DNA from: DATBLE01 sp963791425
Lineage (GTDB): Bacteria; Actinomycetota; Thermoleophilia; Gaiellales; Gaiellaceae
Assembly (NCBI GenBank): GCA_963791425.1
Contig: CAWBSE010000003.1
Location: forward strand, 682,001 to 746,000
Reading direction: 5' to 3'
DNA length: 64,000 nucleotides
The first letter of the stretch is position 1, and each line of letters opens with the position of its first letter. The notes below the pieces were generated by a model. That model searched no databases. It was given only the letters and a program-made list of their open reading frames with translations, and had not been told where the DNA came from. The position numbers and the translations under genes were made by a program. Of this stretch, positions 41,042 through 50,284 are shown one piece after another.

Positions 41042-41724
41042 GTGAACGGACACGTCATCCACCTCGGCGAGACGCCCTACGGCGAGGCGTGGGACCTCCA
41101 GCGCGCAGCTCGCCGACGCGGTGAAGGACGGGACGGCGCCGGACACGGTCATCTTCCTCGAGCACCCGCCCGTCGTGACGCTCGGGCGCCGCACCGACGA
41201 CGGCGAGCTCCACGTGCCCGCCGGTGCCGCCGTCGAGGTGGTCGAGACCGACCGCGGCGGGAAGTCCACGTTCCACGGGCCGGGTCAGCTGGTCTGCTAC
41301 CCGATCCTCGACCTGAACCGGCACGGGCGCGACGTTCGCAAGTACTGCCGCGACCTCGAGGAGGCGCTCATCCGCACGCTGGCCGCGTTCGACGCTCGAG
41401 GCGACGCGGATCGACGGGCTGACCGGGGTCTGGCTGCACCCGCCGCCGCGGAAGATCGCCTCGATCGGCGTCCACATCTCGCGGTGGGTGACGACCCACG
41501 GCTACGCGCTGAACGTCGACCTCGACCCGGCGCCGTTCACCGAGTGGATCACCGCCTGCGGCCTCGAGGACGCCGCCTTCACGACGATGTCGCGCGAGCT
41601 CGGCCGGCCGCTCACCGTCGACGACGTCCGCCCGGCCGCGGCCGCCGCGATCGCCGACGTGTTCGACCTCGAGTTCGAGGAGTTGTCGTCCGCACCCCGG
41701 CATGCGAAGCTCGCGTCCGGATGA
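41042..41724 (+). CDS. lipB: Octanoyltransferase LipB, interrupted by two +1 frameshifts
   Basis: Three frames joined give a complete 226-residue LipB: NGHVIHLGETPYGEAWDLQR, then LADAVKDGTAPDTVIFLEHP and the octanoyl-binding RGGKSTFHGPGQLVCYP, then RIDGLTGVW, KIASIGVHIS with the catalytic Lys, and ITACGLED with the catalytic Cys. The frame is broken by one surplus base near 41105 (CGC-G-CAG) and one near 41394 (GAC-G-CTC). Both shifts are +1. LipB moves octanoate from acyl carrier protein to the lipoyl domain. The ATGA end is shared with the next gene. As sequenced it could not be made without frameshifting. Confidence 0.88.
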
Positions 41725-42228
41725 AGCGCCTCGCCGCCGTCGCCGTCCTCGCTCTGGCCGTCTCGGCAACCGCCCTGGCCGCTCCTGCGCGCAACGTCGA
41801 CCTGCTCAAGGCGTTCGGGCGGCAGCTGCCGAAGGTGAAGCAGGTGACGACGGTGCCGGTGCTGCTGCCGTCGACGCTCCCGCTCGGCGGCACCTACAAG
41901 CTCTATGCGTCGAGCGCGCGCCCAGCGCGGCTACTACGAGCTCTCACTCGAGGGCGCCCCGAACTGCCACGGCGCGAACGCCTGCTTCGTCGCCACCTTC
42001 GAGGGCAAGCGTGGCGCGAAGCTCCCGGGCAAGGCGAACGTCCGCCTCGCCTCGGGCGACCCGGCGATCTACCACGCGTTCACCTGCGGCGGCTCGTGCT
42101 CGCCGACGTCGTTCTGGTTCACGCACCAGGGTGTGCTCTACACGTGGCAGATCAAGGATCTCCCGAAGGGCGAGAAGCCGATCCTGATCCGGATGGCGAA
42201 CCAGGCGATCGCCGCCGGGCCTCGCTAG
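41721..42228 (+). CDS. Secreted hypothetical protein, interrupted by one +1 frameshift
   Basis: A signal peptide (LAAVAVLALAVSATALAAPA) and a first part ending YKLYASSA lie in one frame; QRGYYELSLEGAPNCHG to the stop lies in the next. Joining them by dropping one G near 41916 gives 168 residues with four cysteines in the second half (NCHGANACF, TCGGSCSP). The protein looks like a small secreted beta-rich domain, DUF-like. The start overlaps the lipB stop as ATGA. Function unknown. Confidence 0.65.
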
Positions 42229-42338
42229 CCCCAGTCCGGCCGGAGAGCGAGTACAGTCCCCGGGGTGGAGCGACGCCACGGGTCGGGTGTCGACCGGTTC
42301 CGGCCGGGAACACCTCCGAGTTCTCACCCTGCGTTCCG

Positions 42339-42344
42339 TAGACT
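42339..42344 (+). promoter_or_regulatory. Putative -10 (TAGACT), leaderless
   Basis: TAGACT lies 7 bases before the lipA ATG at 42352. Confidence 0.5.
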
Positions 42345-42351
42345 GAGGCTC

Positions 42352-43272
42352 ATGGAGCCGTCGCTCCCTGTCGCCGAACGGCCCCGCCGGCCGGAGTGGA
42401 TGAAGGTCCGCGCTCCGCGGTCCGATTCGCGCTACCACGATGTCCGCAAGCTCCTCCACGGCGCGAGCCTGAACACGATCTGCGAGGAGGCCCGCTGCCC
42501 GAACATCGGCGAGTGCTGGGGCAAGGGCACTGCGACGTTCCAGATCCTCGGCGAGACGTGCACCCGCGCGTGCCGCTACTGCTACGTCAACTCGGGCCGC
42601 CCCGAGTCGCCGCCCGACCCGCTGGAGCCGCTGCGGCTCGCGCAGGCCGCGGCGCAGATGGAGCTAAAGCACGTGGTCATCACGTCGGTCGACCGCGACG
42701 ACGTCCCCGACCGCGGCGCCGGCCACTACGCGGCGACGATCCGCGCGCTCCGGCACAAGGTGCCCGGCGCGTCGATCGAGATCCTGACGCCCGACTTCCT
42801 CGGCGTCGAGGAGGAGGCCCTCGCCGTCGTGATCGCCGAGCGGCCCGACGTGTTCAACCACAACATCGAGACCGTCCGCCGGCTGCACGCGCGCATGCGC
42901 GGCGCCAAGGCGTCGTACGACAAGGCGCTCTGGCTGCTCGCCCGGGCCAAGGAGATCGCCGACTATCCCGTCCTGACGAAGAGCGGCATCATCGTCGGCC
43001 TCGGCGAGACGAACGACGAGGTCGTCGACACGATGCGCGACCTGCGCGGGCACGGCGTCGACGTCGTCACGATCGGCCAGTACCTCCAGCCGTCGGCGAA
43101 GCACGCGGCGATCGACCGCTGGGTGCATCCCGACGAGTTCCGCTGGTTTCGCGAGCAGGGCGAGGCGCTCGGCTTCGGATCGGTGTTCTCCGGCCCGCTC
43201 GTGCGCTCGTCGTACCGCGCCGACGAACAGCGTCACGCCGCCGAAACGGGCCGCGGCGCGGTAGCCTACTGA
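42352..43272 (+). CDS. lipA: Lipoyl synthase
   Basis: A 306-residue radical SAM enzyme with both clusters: the auxiliary cluster CEEARCPNIGEC near residue 45 and the radical SAM motif CTRACRYC near residue 72. GRPESPPDPLEP, VITSVDRDDVPDRGAGHYAATI (shown by VDRDDVPDRG) and the C-terminal SSYRADE (Ser ligand region) are canonical. It inserts two sulfurs into octanoyl-E2. The ATG at 42352 is preceded by TAGACT and 7 bases. It follows lipB and one secreted-protein gene. Confidence 0.95.
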   Translation: MEPSLPVAERPRRPEWMKVRAPRSDSRYHDVRKLLHGASLNTICEEARCPNIGECWGKGTATFQILGETCTRACRYCYVNSGRPESPPDPLEPLRLAQAAAQMELKHVVITSVDRDDVPDRGAGHYAATIRALRHKVPGASIEILTPDFLGVEEEALAVVIAERPDVFNHNIETVRRLHARMRGAKASYDKALWLLARAKEIADYPVLTKSGIIVGLGETNDEVVDTMRDLRGHGVDVVTIGQYLQPSAKHAAIDRWVHPDEFRWFREQGEALGFGSVFSGPLVRSSYRADEQRHAAETGRGAVAY

Positions 43273-43273
43273 G

Positions 43274-43474
43274 ATGGGACTCTTTGACTGGTTCAGGAAG
43301 GACTCGACCAAGCGCGTCGAGGAAGGTGTCGCAGACGACTCCGAGGCCGCACGCGACGAGGCCGACAAGGACTACGAGAGCTTCAAGGACGACCAGTCGA
43401 TCGGCGGCTCGTACGTCGGCGGCGTCGGGATCGGCTCGGACTTCGAGCGCGACTCCAAGCCTCCGAGCTACTAG
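43274..43474 (+). CDS. Small acidic hypothetical protein
   Basis: A 66-residue protein starting MGLFDWFRKDSTKRVEEG, with a strongly acidic centre (DDSEAARDEADKDYESFKDD) and a glycine-rich tail. It begins one base after the lipA stop, so it is probably translated from the same message. The aromatic N-terminus followed by a charged region suggests a peripheral membrane or adaptor peptide, but no family is known to me. Its stop shares CTAG with the converging tag gene. Confidence 0.6.
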   Translation: MGLFDWFRKDSTKRVEEGVADDSEAARDEADKDYESFKDDQSIGGSYVGGVGIGSDFERDSKPPSY

Positions 43475-44021
43475 ACCTCCGCGTACCGGAAGCAGCCGAG
43501 GACGTGGTCGTTGACCAGGCCGCACGCCTGCATCAGCGAGTAGCAGACGGTCGGGCCGACGAAGCGGAACCCGCGGCGCTTCAGCTCCTTCGACATCGCC
43601 CGTGACTCCTCGGTCTGGTCCGGCAGCTCCGACAGCGATCGCCACCGGTTGACCTTCGGCGCGCCGTCGACGAACGACCAGAGCAGCTCGTCGAGCCCGC
43701 CGCTCTCGATCGTCGCCCTCGCGTTCGAGATCGCCGACTCGACCTTCAGCCGGTTCCGGACGATGCCGCGCGTCGCCCAGCAGGCGCTCGACGTCACGGG
43801 CGCCGAACCGCGCGACCTGCTCGACGTCGAAGCCCGCGAACGCCTGCCGGTAGCCCTCGCGCTTGTGCAGGATCGTCGACCACGAGAGGCCGGCCTGCGC
43901 GCCCTCGAGCACCAGCATCTCGAACAGGTGCCGCTCGTCGTGCGACGGCACGCCCCACTCGTCGTCGTGGTACGCGACGTAGAGCGGCGTCGGCGTCCGG
44001 CGCCCAGGCACAGCGGGTCAT
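43471..44021 (-). CDS. tag: DNA-3-methyladenine glycosylase I, interrupted by two +1 frameshifts
   Basis: Joined across three frames the product is 182 residues, the normal length. Frame 1 gives MTRCAWAPDAD; frame 2 PLYVAYHDDEWGVPSHDERHLFEML and SWSTILHKREGYRQAF; frame 3 GIVRNRLKVESAISNA and FVGPTVCYSLMQACGLVNDHVLGC. The zinc ligands (Cys 4, HDDEW His, NDH His, GC Cys) and the catalytic Glu are all kept. The breaks are one surplus base at about 43988 (GAC-G-CCG) and one at about 43771 (GAC-G-CGC). The start overlaps the preceding gene as ATGA. It excises 3-methyladenine from DNA. Confidence 0.87.
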
Positions 44022-44488
44022 CGGACGGTGAACGCCGGCGCCCACTGCTCCCCGCCGACCGTCACGACGACGGCGTACCGGCCGGGCGCAGGCGGGTTGC
44101 CGATGTTCGCCGCGCGGGTGATCACGACGTGCACGACGCCGGGCGCGATCGTGTTGCACACGGGCCTCCCCGTGGGGAGGTAGGCGGTGACCGTGTGGCC
44201 GACCACGGACACACGGCCGGCGGCCGCCCCGCCGACGAGCACCGCCGACCGGGGCACGGTGCGCGGGACCCGCGCCGCGGCCGGCAGGCGCACGGCCACG
44301 CTCGGCCCGTTCAGGCGTCCACAGCGGAGATCGGTCCCGATCGTCACGGTCAACGCAACCGGGCGGGCGCCCGCACTTGCGCTCGAAACGGCGACGGAGG
44401 CGCCTCCGGCAGGAGAGGCGCCGAGGACGAACACTCCGGCGACCGCAACCCCGGTCGCTGCCCTGAGTCCGACGGCATGGGTCAGCAT
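44018..44488 (-). CDS. Secreted hypothetical protein
   Basis: A 156-residue exported protein with a signal peptide (AATGVAVAGVFVLGASPAGGA) and a beta-rich mature part (PVALTVTIGTDLRCGRLNG, SVAVRLPAAARVP, GRYAVVVTVGGEQWAPAFTVR). Two cysteines may pair. The ATG at 44488 is chosen for its AAGG site; an upstream ATG adds 11 residues. It is divergent from the sedolisin gene and overlaps tag by 4 bases. No known domain recognised. Confidence 0.65.
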   Translation of the reverse strand: MLTHAVGLRAATGVAVAGVFVLGASPAGGASVAVSSASAGARPVALTVTIGTDLRCGRLNGPSVAVRLPAAARVPRTVPRSAVLVGGAAAGRVSVVGHTVTAYLPTGRPVCNTIAPGVVHVVITRAANIGNPPAPGRYAVVVTVGGEQWAPAFTVR

Positions 44489-44577
44489 TGCCTTGCGAAT
44501 CTTAGATGCGGGTGGTAACAATCGGCTCTGGGCCGGGAGGACGTTGTGCCCGGTCGAAGCGAGGGGAGGAGACGACG

Positions 44578-46662
44578 TTGAGTTCGAAGCGTTTCTGGCG
44601 CAGATTTGGCCTGCTCACGACCACCGTGGTCGGCGTTGCCGCACTTGCCACCACAGTGGCCAGTGCGGGTTCGCCGAACCCGCCCGACGGCAGGTATGCA
44701 CTGCCTGACTCGTCGCCGTCATGGACGGGCGCCGTGCCGCTGAAGGCACCGACACCGTCCGCGACGCCGCAGCACGCGAAGATCTGGCTGACGTCTCCGG
44801 ACGCAGCGGGTCTCGCTGCGGCCGCGAAGGCAGTCAGCGATCCGAAGAGCTCGCAGTTCCGCCACTACCTGTCCGCCGACCAGGTCCGCGCGCAGTACGC
44901 GCCGACCTCGGCCCAGGTTGCGGCGATCACGACCTGGGCGACCGGCACGGGTCTGCACATCGACCGCGTCGGGCCGAACAACTTCTTCGTTGCGGTGTCC
45001 GGGACGACCGCGGCGATGAATGGAGCGTTCACCACGAAGCTGGGCCAGTACATGGTCAACAAGGTCGTCGAGCAGGCACCGACGACCGACCTGACGGTCC
45101 CGTCGGCGCTCGCCGACAAGATCATCACGGTGACCGGTCTTGCGACGCTCGGCCACAGGACGCACCCGACGATTGTCAAGCCGAACGACTTCGGTCCTCC
45201 GGGCGGGTTCGTCAACACGAACACGTGCTCCGACGCGTACGGCACGTGGATCTCGACCGGCCTGCCGAAGTTCAAGGGCAAGCAACTGCCCTACTCGATC
45301 TGCGGATACACCCCACCGCAGCTCCGCGGGGCCTACGGCGTCGACCAGCTCGGCGACCCGGGCGAGCTCGGCACCGGTCAGTACGTCGCGATCACCGACG
45401 CGTACGACTCGCCGAACCTCCTGTCCGACGCGAACACGTACGCGGACAACAACGACAACGGCATGTCGTTCGCCAACGACTACGGCTCGTTCACCGACAA
45501 CAGCGTCGCCGAGGATGGGAGCACGGAAGGCGACTGCGGCGGCAACGGCTGGTACGGCGAGCAGGCGCTCGACGTCGAGGCCGTGCATGCCATGGCTCCC
45601 AACGCCAACGTTCTCTACTACGGCGCGGCGAGCTGCTTCGACGACGACCTGATGGCACAGCTCGCACAGATCGCGGCGGACGACTCCGCCTCGATCGTCA
45701 CCAACTCGTGGGGACAGCCGCTGTACTTCATGTACCTCGGCGTCCGCTATCCGACCGTCGACGCGGCCCTCGTGGCGGCGTACGACAACATCTTCGAGAC
45801 CGGCGCCCTCGAGGGCATCGGGTACAACTTCTCGTCCGGCGATGACGGCGACGAGGTCGCCAACACCGGCTGGAAGTCCCCGGACTACCCGGCCTCCGAC
45901 GAGTGGATCACCGCCGTCGGCGGGACATCTCTTGCAGCCGGCGCAGACAACCAGCGCATCTTCGAGAGTGGCTGGGGCACGGCGAAGTACAGCCTCGTCA
46001 CGCCGGTTGCGGCACCGAACAACGCCAAGCCGAAGCCGAAGGCGGCGTTCTGGGAACTGGTCGCTCCGTTCCAGTACGGGGCCGGCGGTGGCTACACCGA
46101 CACGAAGCTGTTCACCCAGCCGTACTACCAGGACGGCATCGTCAAGAGCAACAAGTCGGGTGGGCGTGCCGTGCCGGACATCGCGATGGACGCGGATCCG
46201 ACCACGGGGATGCTCATCGGGCAGACCCAGGACTTCAGCCTGGACACGGAGTTCGGGTCTGCGGGCATCAACTACGGTGAGTTCCGCATCGGCGGCACGA
46301 GCCTGGCCTCGCCGCTCCTGGCAGGCCTGAATGCCGCCGTCCAGGGCGACTTCGGGGCGTTCTTCTACCCCGGATTCGGCTGGGTCGGGACGATCGGGTT
46401 CGCCAATCCGATGGTCTACCTGCTCTCGCACGACAGCTTCTACGACGTGAACAATACGTTCGACCGTGGCAACGTCCGCGTGGATTACGCCAACGGCCAG
46501 AACGCCGACAGCGGCCTGCTCTACTCGGTGAGAACGTTCAACGAGGACTCGTCGCTGAAGACGAACAAGGGCTGGGACAACGTCACCGGCCGGGGTACGC
46601 CACTCGGGCTGAACTACGCCTATGGAGTGGAGAACTACCTCTGCTCGTACTGGTGCACGTAG
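44578..46662 (+). CDS. Secreted sedolisin-type serine-carboxyl peptidase (family S53)
   Basis: A 694-residue exported protease. After a signal peptide (FGLLTTTVVGVAALATTVASA) comes the pro-kumamolisin activation domain (KAVSDPKSSQFRHYLSADQV, shown by SQFRHYLS) up to about residue 210, then the catalytic domain: GEQALDVEAVHAMAPNA with the Glu and Asp, SIVTNSWGQ, and the nucleophile S575 in GGTSLASPLLAGL. The TTG at 44578 follows GGGGAGGA and starts the signal sequence. Such enzymes usually mature and work at acidic pH outside the cell. Single-gene unit ended by a hairpin. Confidence 0.92.
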   Translation: MSSKRFWRRFGLLTTTVVGVAALATTVASAGSPNPPDGRYALPDSSPSWTGAVPLKAPTPSATPQHAKIWLTSPDAAGLAAAAKAVSDPKSSQFRHYLSADQVRAQYAPTSAQVAAITTWATGTGLHIDRVGPNNFFVAVSGTTAAMNGAFTTKLGQYMVNKVVEQAPTTDLTVPSALADKIITVTGLATLGHRTHPTIVKPNDFGPPGGFVNTNTCSDAYGTWISTGLPKFKGKQLPYSICGYTPPQLRGAYGVDQLGDPGELGTGQYVAITDAYDSPNLLSDANTYADNNDNGMSFANDYGSFTDNSVAEDGSTEGDCGGNGWYGEQALDVEAVHAMAPNANVLYYGAASCFDDDLMAQLAQIAADDSASIVTNSWGQPLYFMYLGVRYPTVDAALVAAYDNIFETGALEGIGYNFSSGDDGDEVANTGWKSPDYPASDEWITAVGGTSLAAGADNQRIFESGWGTAKYSLVTPVAAPNNAKPKPKAAFWELVAPFQYGAGGGYTDTKLFTQPYYQDGIVKSNKSGGRAVPDIAMDADPTTGMLIGQTQDFSLDTEFGSAGINYGEFRIGGTSLASPLLAGLNAAVQGDFGAFFYPGFGWVGTIGFANPMVYLLSHDSFYDVNNTFDRGNVRVDYANGQNADSGLLYSVRTFNEDSSLKTNKGWDNVTGRGTPLGLNYAYGVENYLCSYWCT

Positions 46663-46687
46663 GCCTCGCCCGAATCATCGCTCGACA

Positions 46688-46717
46688 CGAAGGGGCCGCC
46701 GCAAGGCGGCCCCTTCG
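46688..46717. terminator. Bidirectional hairpin terminator
   Basis: CGAAGGGGCCGCC and GGCGGCCCCTTCG arms around GCAA lie between the converging sedolisin and fumarase genes. Confidence 0.75.
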
Positions 46718-46738
46718 ACATTCAGACGGCCGGACGGG

Positions 46739-48070
46739 TCAGGCGTCGTGCGGTTTGGCCATCTTCCGGTAGTCGAGGGCTTCGTCCAGAACGGACTCCT
46801 CGACACCGGCGTCGCGTGCGACCTCCCGCAGCGACCGGCCCGAGGCGGCCGCCGTCTTCACGATCTCGGCGGCCTTGTCGTAGCCGATGTACGGGTTCAG
46901 CGCGGTCGCCGCCGAAAGCGTCAGCTCGGCGTACCGCTCACAGGTCTCCGCGTTCGCCTCGATGCCGTCGACGCACTTCTCGGCCAGCAGCCGGGAGGCG
47001 GACGCGAGCAGCTTGATCGAGTCGAGCAGGTTGCGGGCGATCAGCGGGACGAAGACGTTCAGCTCGAAGTGCCCCTGCATGCCGCCCACCGTGATCGCGG
47101 CGTCGTTCCCGATCACCTGCGCGGCCACCTGGGTGACGACCTCGGGGATCACGGGGTTGACCTTGCCCGGCATGATCGAGCTGCCCTTCTGCAGCTCGGG
47201 CAGGAAGATCTCGGCCAGCCCTGCGCGGGGGCCGGAGCCCATGAAGCGCAGGTCGTTCGCGATCTTCGTCAGGGAGACCGCGACCGTCTTCAGCGCGCCG
47301 GACGCCTCGACCAGGCCGTCGCGGGCGGCCTGCGACTCGAACGGGTCGGCGGGCGGCAGGATCGCCAGGCCCGAGTCGGCCGCGAGCCTGTCGCGAACGC
47401 GGGCGGCGAACTCCGGGTGTGTGTTCATGCCGGTGCCGACGGCGGTGCCGCCGAGCGGGATCTGGCCGACCCGCTCGAGCGTCGACTCGACGCGCGCGAC
47501 GCCCTGGCGCACCTGCGCCGCGTATCCGCCGAACTCCTGGCCGAGGGTGACCGGCACGGCGTCCATCCAGTGGGTGCGGCCCGACTTGACCACGTCGTCG
47601 AACTCGACCGCCTTCGCGGCGAGCGAGTCGCCGAGCTTCGCGAGCGCGGGGATCAGGTCGTTGACGAGCTCGTCGAGCGCCGCCAGGTGGACGGCCGACG
47701 GGAAGACGTCGTTCGACGACTGCCCCATGTTGACGTCGTCGTTCGCGTGGACGTCGTCACCTGCGAGGGCGGCCATCACCTCGTTCGCGTTCATGTTCGA
47801 CGACGTGCCCGAGCCGGTCTGGAAGACGTCGATCGGGAACTGGTCGTCGAGCTCACCGGCGCCGATGCGGTCGCCGGCAGCGGCGATCCGCTCGGCCTTG
47901 TCGGCGTCGAGCAGGCCGAGCTCGGCGTTCACGCGGGCCGCGGCGGCCTTGATCCGGCCCAGCCAGCGCGCGACCGGCGGTGGAATCGGCTCACCGGAGA
48001 CCGGGAAGTTGCCGATCGCCTTGGTCGTCTCGCCGCCCCAGAGCTGGGCCCCGTCCTCGGTCTGCGCCAT
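46739..48070 (-). CDS. fumC: Class II fumarate hydratase
   Basis: A 443-residue homotetrameric fumarase/aspartase-family enzyme. Signature GSSIMPGKVNP near residue 305, FQTGSGTSSNMNANEV near residue 85, VNMGQSSNDVFPSAVH, and SGRTHWMDAVPVTLGQEF are all present. It hydrates fumarate to malate in the citric acid cycle. Features such as FMGSGPRAGLAEI fit fumarase rather than aspartase. The ATG at 48070 has TAGAGT 7 bases upstream; the eight extra in-frame codons before it are excluded. Confidence 0.92.
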   Translation of the reverse strand: MAQTEDGAQLWGGETTKAIGNFPVSGEPIPPPVARWLGRIKAAAARVNAELGLLDADKAERIAAAGDRIGAGELDDQFPIDVFQTGSGTSSNMNANEVMAALAGDDVHANDDVNMGQSSNDVFPSAVHLAALDELVNDLIPALAKLGDSLAAKAVEFDDVVKSGRTHWMDAVPVTLGQEFGGYAAQVRQGVARVESTLERVGQIPLGGTAVGTGMNTHPEFAARVRDRLAADSGLAILPPADPFESQAARDGLVEASGALKTVAVSLTKIANDLRFMGSGPRAGLAEIFLPELQKGSSIMPGKVNPVIPEVVTQVAAQVIGNDAAITVGGMQGHFELNVFVPLIARNLLDSIKLLASASRLLAEKCVDGIEANAETCERYAELTLSAATALNPYIGYDKAAEIVKTAAASGRSLREVARDAGVEESVLDEALDYRKMAKPHDA

Positions 48071-48077
48071 GCCGCGC

Positions 48078-48083
48078 ACTCTA
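48078..48083 (-). promoter_or_regulatory. Putative -10 (TAGAGT), leaderless
   Basis: On the minus strand TAGAGT is followed by 7 bases and the fumarase ATG at 48070. Confidence 0.5.
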
Positions 48084-48095
48084 GCCACGGGCACT

Positions 48096-48296
48096 TCACA
48101 CGGCGCGCAGGTGACGCCGCTCGACGGGCCGCTCGCGCAGCAGCCGCCGGGTGCGCTCGGAGAGCTCCGCGCTCGAAGCCCAGCCGACGTAGTGACACCG
48201 CGGGCACTCGTCGAGGGCCGAGCGCTTTTCGGCCTGGCGAACGGCGCGGCGGTGCCCGCAGTTCAGGCACTCGACCTGGCGAAGACGGACCTCCAT
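48096..48296 (-). CDS. Small zinc-ribbon protein
   Basis: A 66-residue protein with CLNCGH and CPRCHYVGW, one four-cysteine zinc ribbon, followed by an Arg-rich C-terminus (RTRRLLRERPVERRHLR) that could contact nucleic acid. It begins with ATG at 48296. It lies between the reductase and fumarase genes on the same strand, but a gap of 51 bases upstream leaves its transcription unclear. The family is not recognised. Confidence 0.6.
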   Translation of the reverse strand: MEVRLRQVECLNCGHRRAVRQAEKRSALDECPRCHYVGWASSAELSERTRRLLRERPVERRHLRAV

Positions 48297-48347
48297 ACCG
48301 GGATGAATCGGCGTTCTCGGAGGCGGGGACGTCCCTCGAACGAGGGA

Positions 48348-49703
48348 CTACCTGGAGAGAGCCGCAGCGCGCAGCTCGTCCCACGAGCACAACTTGACCC
48401 GCGGGCGGCCGTGCGGCTCGCCGCGGCGCTGCTCTTCCGCGTCGATCGCCTCCCAGCCGGCGTAGGTGACGTGCTCGACGCGCCGCTCGGCCAGGCGCTC
48501 CTCGACCGTCTCCGCGGTGGCGGCCGGATCACCGCGGTGCAGCTTCCCGGCGCGCGCGTCCTCGAGCAGCAGGTCGACCGTCTCGGTCGCGTCCTTCTTG
48601 TTGGTCCCGATCACGCCGCTCGGACCGCGCTTGATCCAGCCCGCGCAGTAGACGCCGGGCGTGTCGGTGACGCGGCCGCAGTCGTTCGGGATCGTCGCCC
48701 GCCGGTCGTCGAACGGGACGCCCGGGAGCGCAACGCCGAGGTAGCCGACGCTGCGGAAGACGATCCCGCACTCGATCGTCTCGCGTTCGTCGGTGGCCTC
48801 GGCGCTGACGCGGCCGTCGGCGCCGGCGACCAGCCGGTTCTTGACGATTTCGACGCCTTCGACTCGGTCCTCGCCAAGGATCGCCACCGGCGACACCGCG
48901 AAGCGCAGCCGGATCGCCCGCTTCTTCCCCGCGGGCGGACGGACTGCGTACTCGCGGAGCACCTCGACGTTGCGACGGGCGTTCGTGTCGGTCTCGAGCG
49001 CGGCCTCGCTGGCCGGGTCGAGCTCGAGGTCGGCGGGGTCGACGAGGATGTCGGCGTCGGCCAGCTCGCCGAGCTCCTTCAGCTCCGGCGTGGTGAAAGC
49101 CGCCTGCGCGGGGCCGCGGCGTGCGAGCACCACGATCTCTTTCAGCCCGGAGCTCACGATCGCGTCGATCGCAGCATCGGTCGTATCGGTCGCGTTGATC
49201 TCCTCGGGAGCGAGGGCGAGCATGCGCGCCACGTCGACCGCGACGTTTCCGGCGCCGATCACGACGGCGCGCTCGCCGGAGAGGTCGAACGTGAGCTCCT
49301 GGAAGTCGGGGTGGCCGTTGTACCAGGCGACGAACTCCGTGGCCGGCCACGAGCCGGGAAGGTCCTCGCCGGGGATGCCCATCCGCCGGTCGGTCTGCGC
49401 GCCGACGGCGTAGACGACGGCGTCGTACAGCTCGGCGAGATCCTCGTGGGTCAGGTCACGCCCGACCTCCACGCAGCCGAGGAAGCGAAAGCCCGGCTGC
49501 GCGGCGATCCGCTCGAACGCCTTCGAGACCGCCTTGATCTTCGGATGGTCGGGCGCGACGCCGAGCCGGACGAGGCCCCACGGCGTCGGCAGCCGCTCGA
49601 GCATGTCCACCTCGACCGGCAGGTCGGAGTCGAGCAGGTGCCCGGCGGCATAGAACCCGGCCGGCCCTGAACCGACGACCGCGACGCGAAGGGTTCCCTC
49701 CAT
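48348..49703 (-). CDS. Ferredoxin-NADP reductase, adrenodoxin-reductase type
   Basis: A 451-residue FAD protein like mycobacterial FprA. The FAD loop is VAVVGSGPAGFYAAGHLL, followed by TPWGLVRLGVAPDHPKIK, and the NADP loop VVIGAGNVAVDVARML; YCAGWIKRGPSGVIGTNKKDA is the C-terminal FAD contact. It exchanges electrons between NADPH and ferredoxin, which could link the 2-oxoacid:ferredoxin oxidoreductase upstream in the window to NADPH supply. The ATG at 49703 has TAGGAT 7 bases before it. Confidence 0.9.
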   Translation of the reverse strand: MEGTLRVAVVGSGPAGFYAAGHLLDSDLPVEVDMLERLPTPWGLVRLGVAPDHPKIKAVSKAFERIAAQPGFRFLGCVEVGRDLTHEDLAELYDAVVYAVGAQTDRRMGIPGEDLPGSWPATEFVAWYNGHPDFQELTFDLSGERAVVIGAGNVAVDVARMLALAPEEINATDTTDAAIDAIVSSGLKEIVVLARRGPAQAAFTTPELKELGELADADILVDPADLELDPASEAALETDTNARRNVEVLREYAVRPPAGKKRAIRLRFAVSPVAILGEDRVEGVEIVKNRLVAGADGRVSAEATDERETIECGIVFRSVGYLGVALPGVPFDDRRATIPNDCGRVTDTPGVYCAGWIKRGPSGVIGTNKKDATETVDLLLEDARAGKLHRGDPAATAETVEERLAERRVEHVTYAGWEAIDAEEQRRGEPHGRPRVKLCSWDELRAAALSR

Positions 49704-49710
49704 CGCCCTG

Positions 49711-49716
49711 ATCCTA
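49711..49716 (-). promoter_or_regulatory. Putative -10 (TAGGAT), leaderless
   Basis: On the minus strand TAGGAT is followed by 7 bases and the reductase ATG at 49703. Confidence 0.5.
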
Positions 49717-49861
49717 TGGGCGGTGGGAAATCAGATCGTCGAGACCGGCATGCCGTCCAGCCGGTCGACGAGAACCGCTGCGGCCGGATTGGCCGTGAGC
49801 CCGGTCGCGGACTTGATTCCTGCGGGAGCGACCTCGTGCGAGTGAACTGCGTCGGGGCGCG

Positions 49862-50272
49862 TCAGTGAGAACAACCAGAGCCGCAGCCGCCGACGCTCTC
49901 CGGAGCGTCGCCGTCTTCGACCTGGAAGGAGTGGCCGCAGCCGCAGGCGGAGGAGACGTTCGGGTTCTCGATCTTGAACCCGGACTCCTGGAGCCCGTCG
50001 AGGAAGTCGATGCTGGCGCCCTGGAGATACGGCGCGCTGAACGGGTCGACGACGACCGTCACCCCGTGGGACTCGAGCTCGAGGTCGCCCTCCTGGGGGC
50101 CGCTGTCGAAGCCGAGCGCGTACTCGAAGCCGGAGCAGCCGCCGCCCTGGACGGCGATGCGCAGCACGGACGCGTCGGTGCCGGGCTCCTCGGCCTGGAG
50201 CTCCTGAATCTTCGACGCCGCGCGCTCGGTGAGCGAGACGACGGTGGTGGCGGGCTCTTCGAGGGTTGCCAT
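49862..50272 (-). CDS. A-type iron-sulfur cluster carrier (IscA/ErpA/HesB family)
   Basis: A 136-residue protein with the three conserved cysteines of A-type carriers: VQGGGCSGFEYAL and SSACGCGHSF (Cys-Gly-Cys). An extra Gly/Cys-rich tail (VGGCGSGCSH) follows the domain. It delivers [4Fe-4S] clusters to apo-proteins; its divergent position next to nuoA, whose complex needs many clusters, is suggestive. The ATG at 50272 has TACGAT 6 bases upstream; the longer frame is noise. Confidence 0.88.
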   Translation of the reverse strand: MATLEEPATTVVSLTERAASKIQELQAEEPGTDASVLRIAVQGGGCSGFEYALGFDSGPQEGDLELESHGVTVVVDPFSAPYLQGASIDFLDGLQESGFKIENPNVSSACGCGHSFQVEDGDAPESVGGCGSGCSH

Positions 50273-50278
50273 GGGCTC

Positions 50279-50284
50279 ATCGTA
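50279..50284 (-). promoter_or_regulatory. Putative -10 (TACGAT), leaderless
   Basis: On the minus strand TACGAT is followed by 6 bases and the carrier ATG at 50272. Confidence 0.5.

Noticed and set aside
46622..48397. A 591-codon plus-strand frame across the fumarase gene
   Set aside because: Shadow of fumarase on the other strand; no recognisable domain and composition typical of antisense frames.
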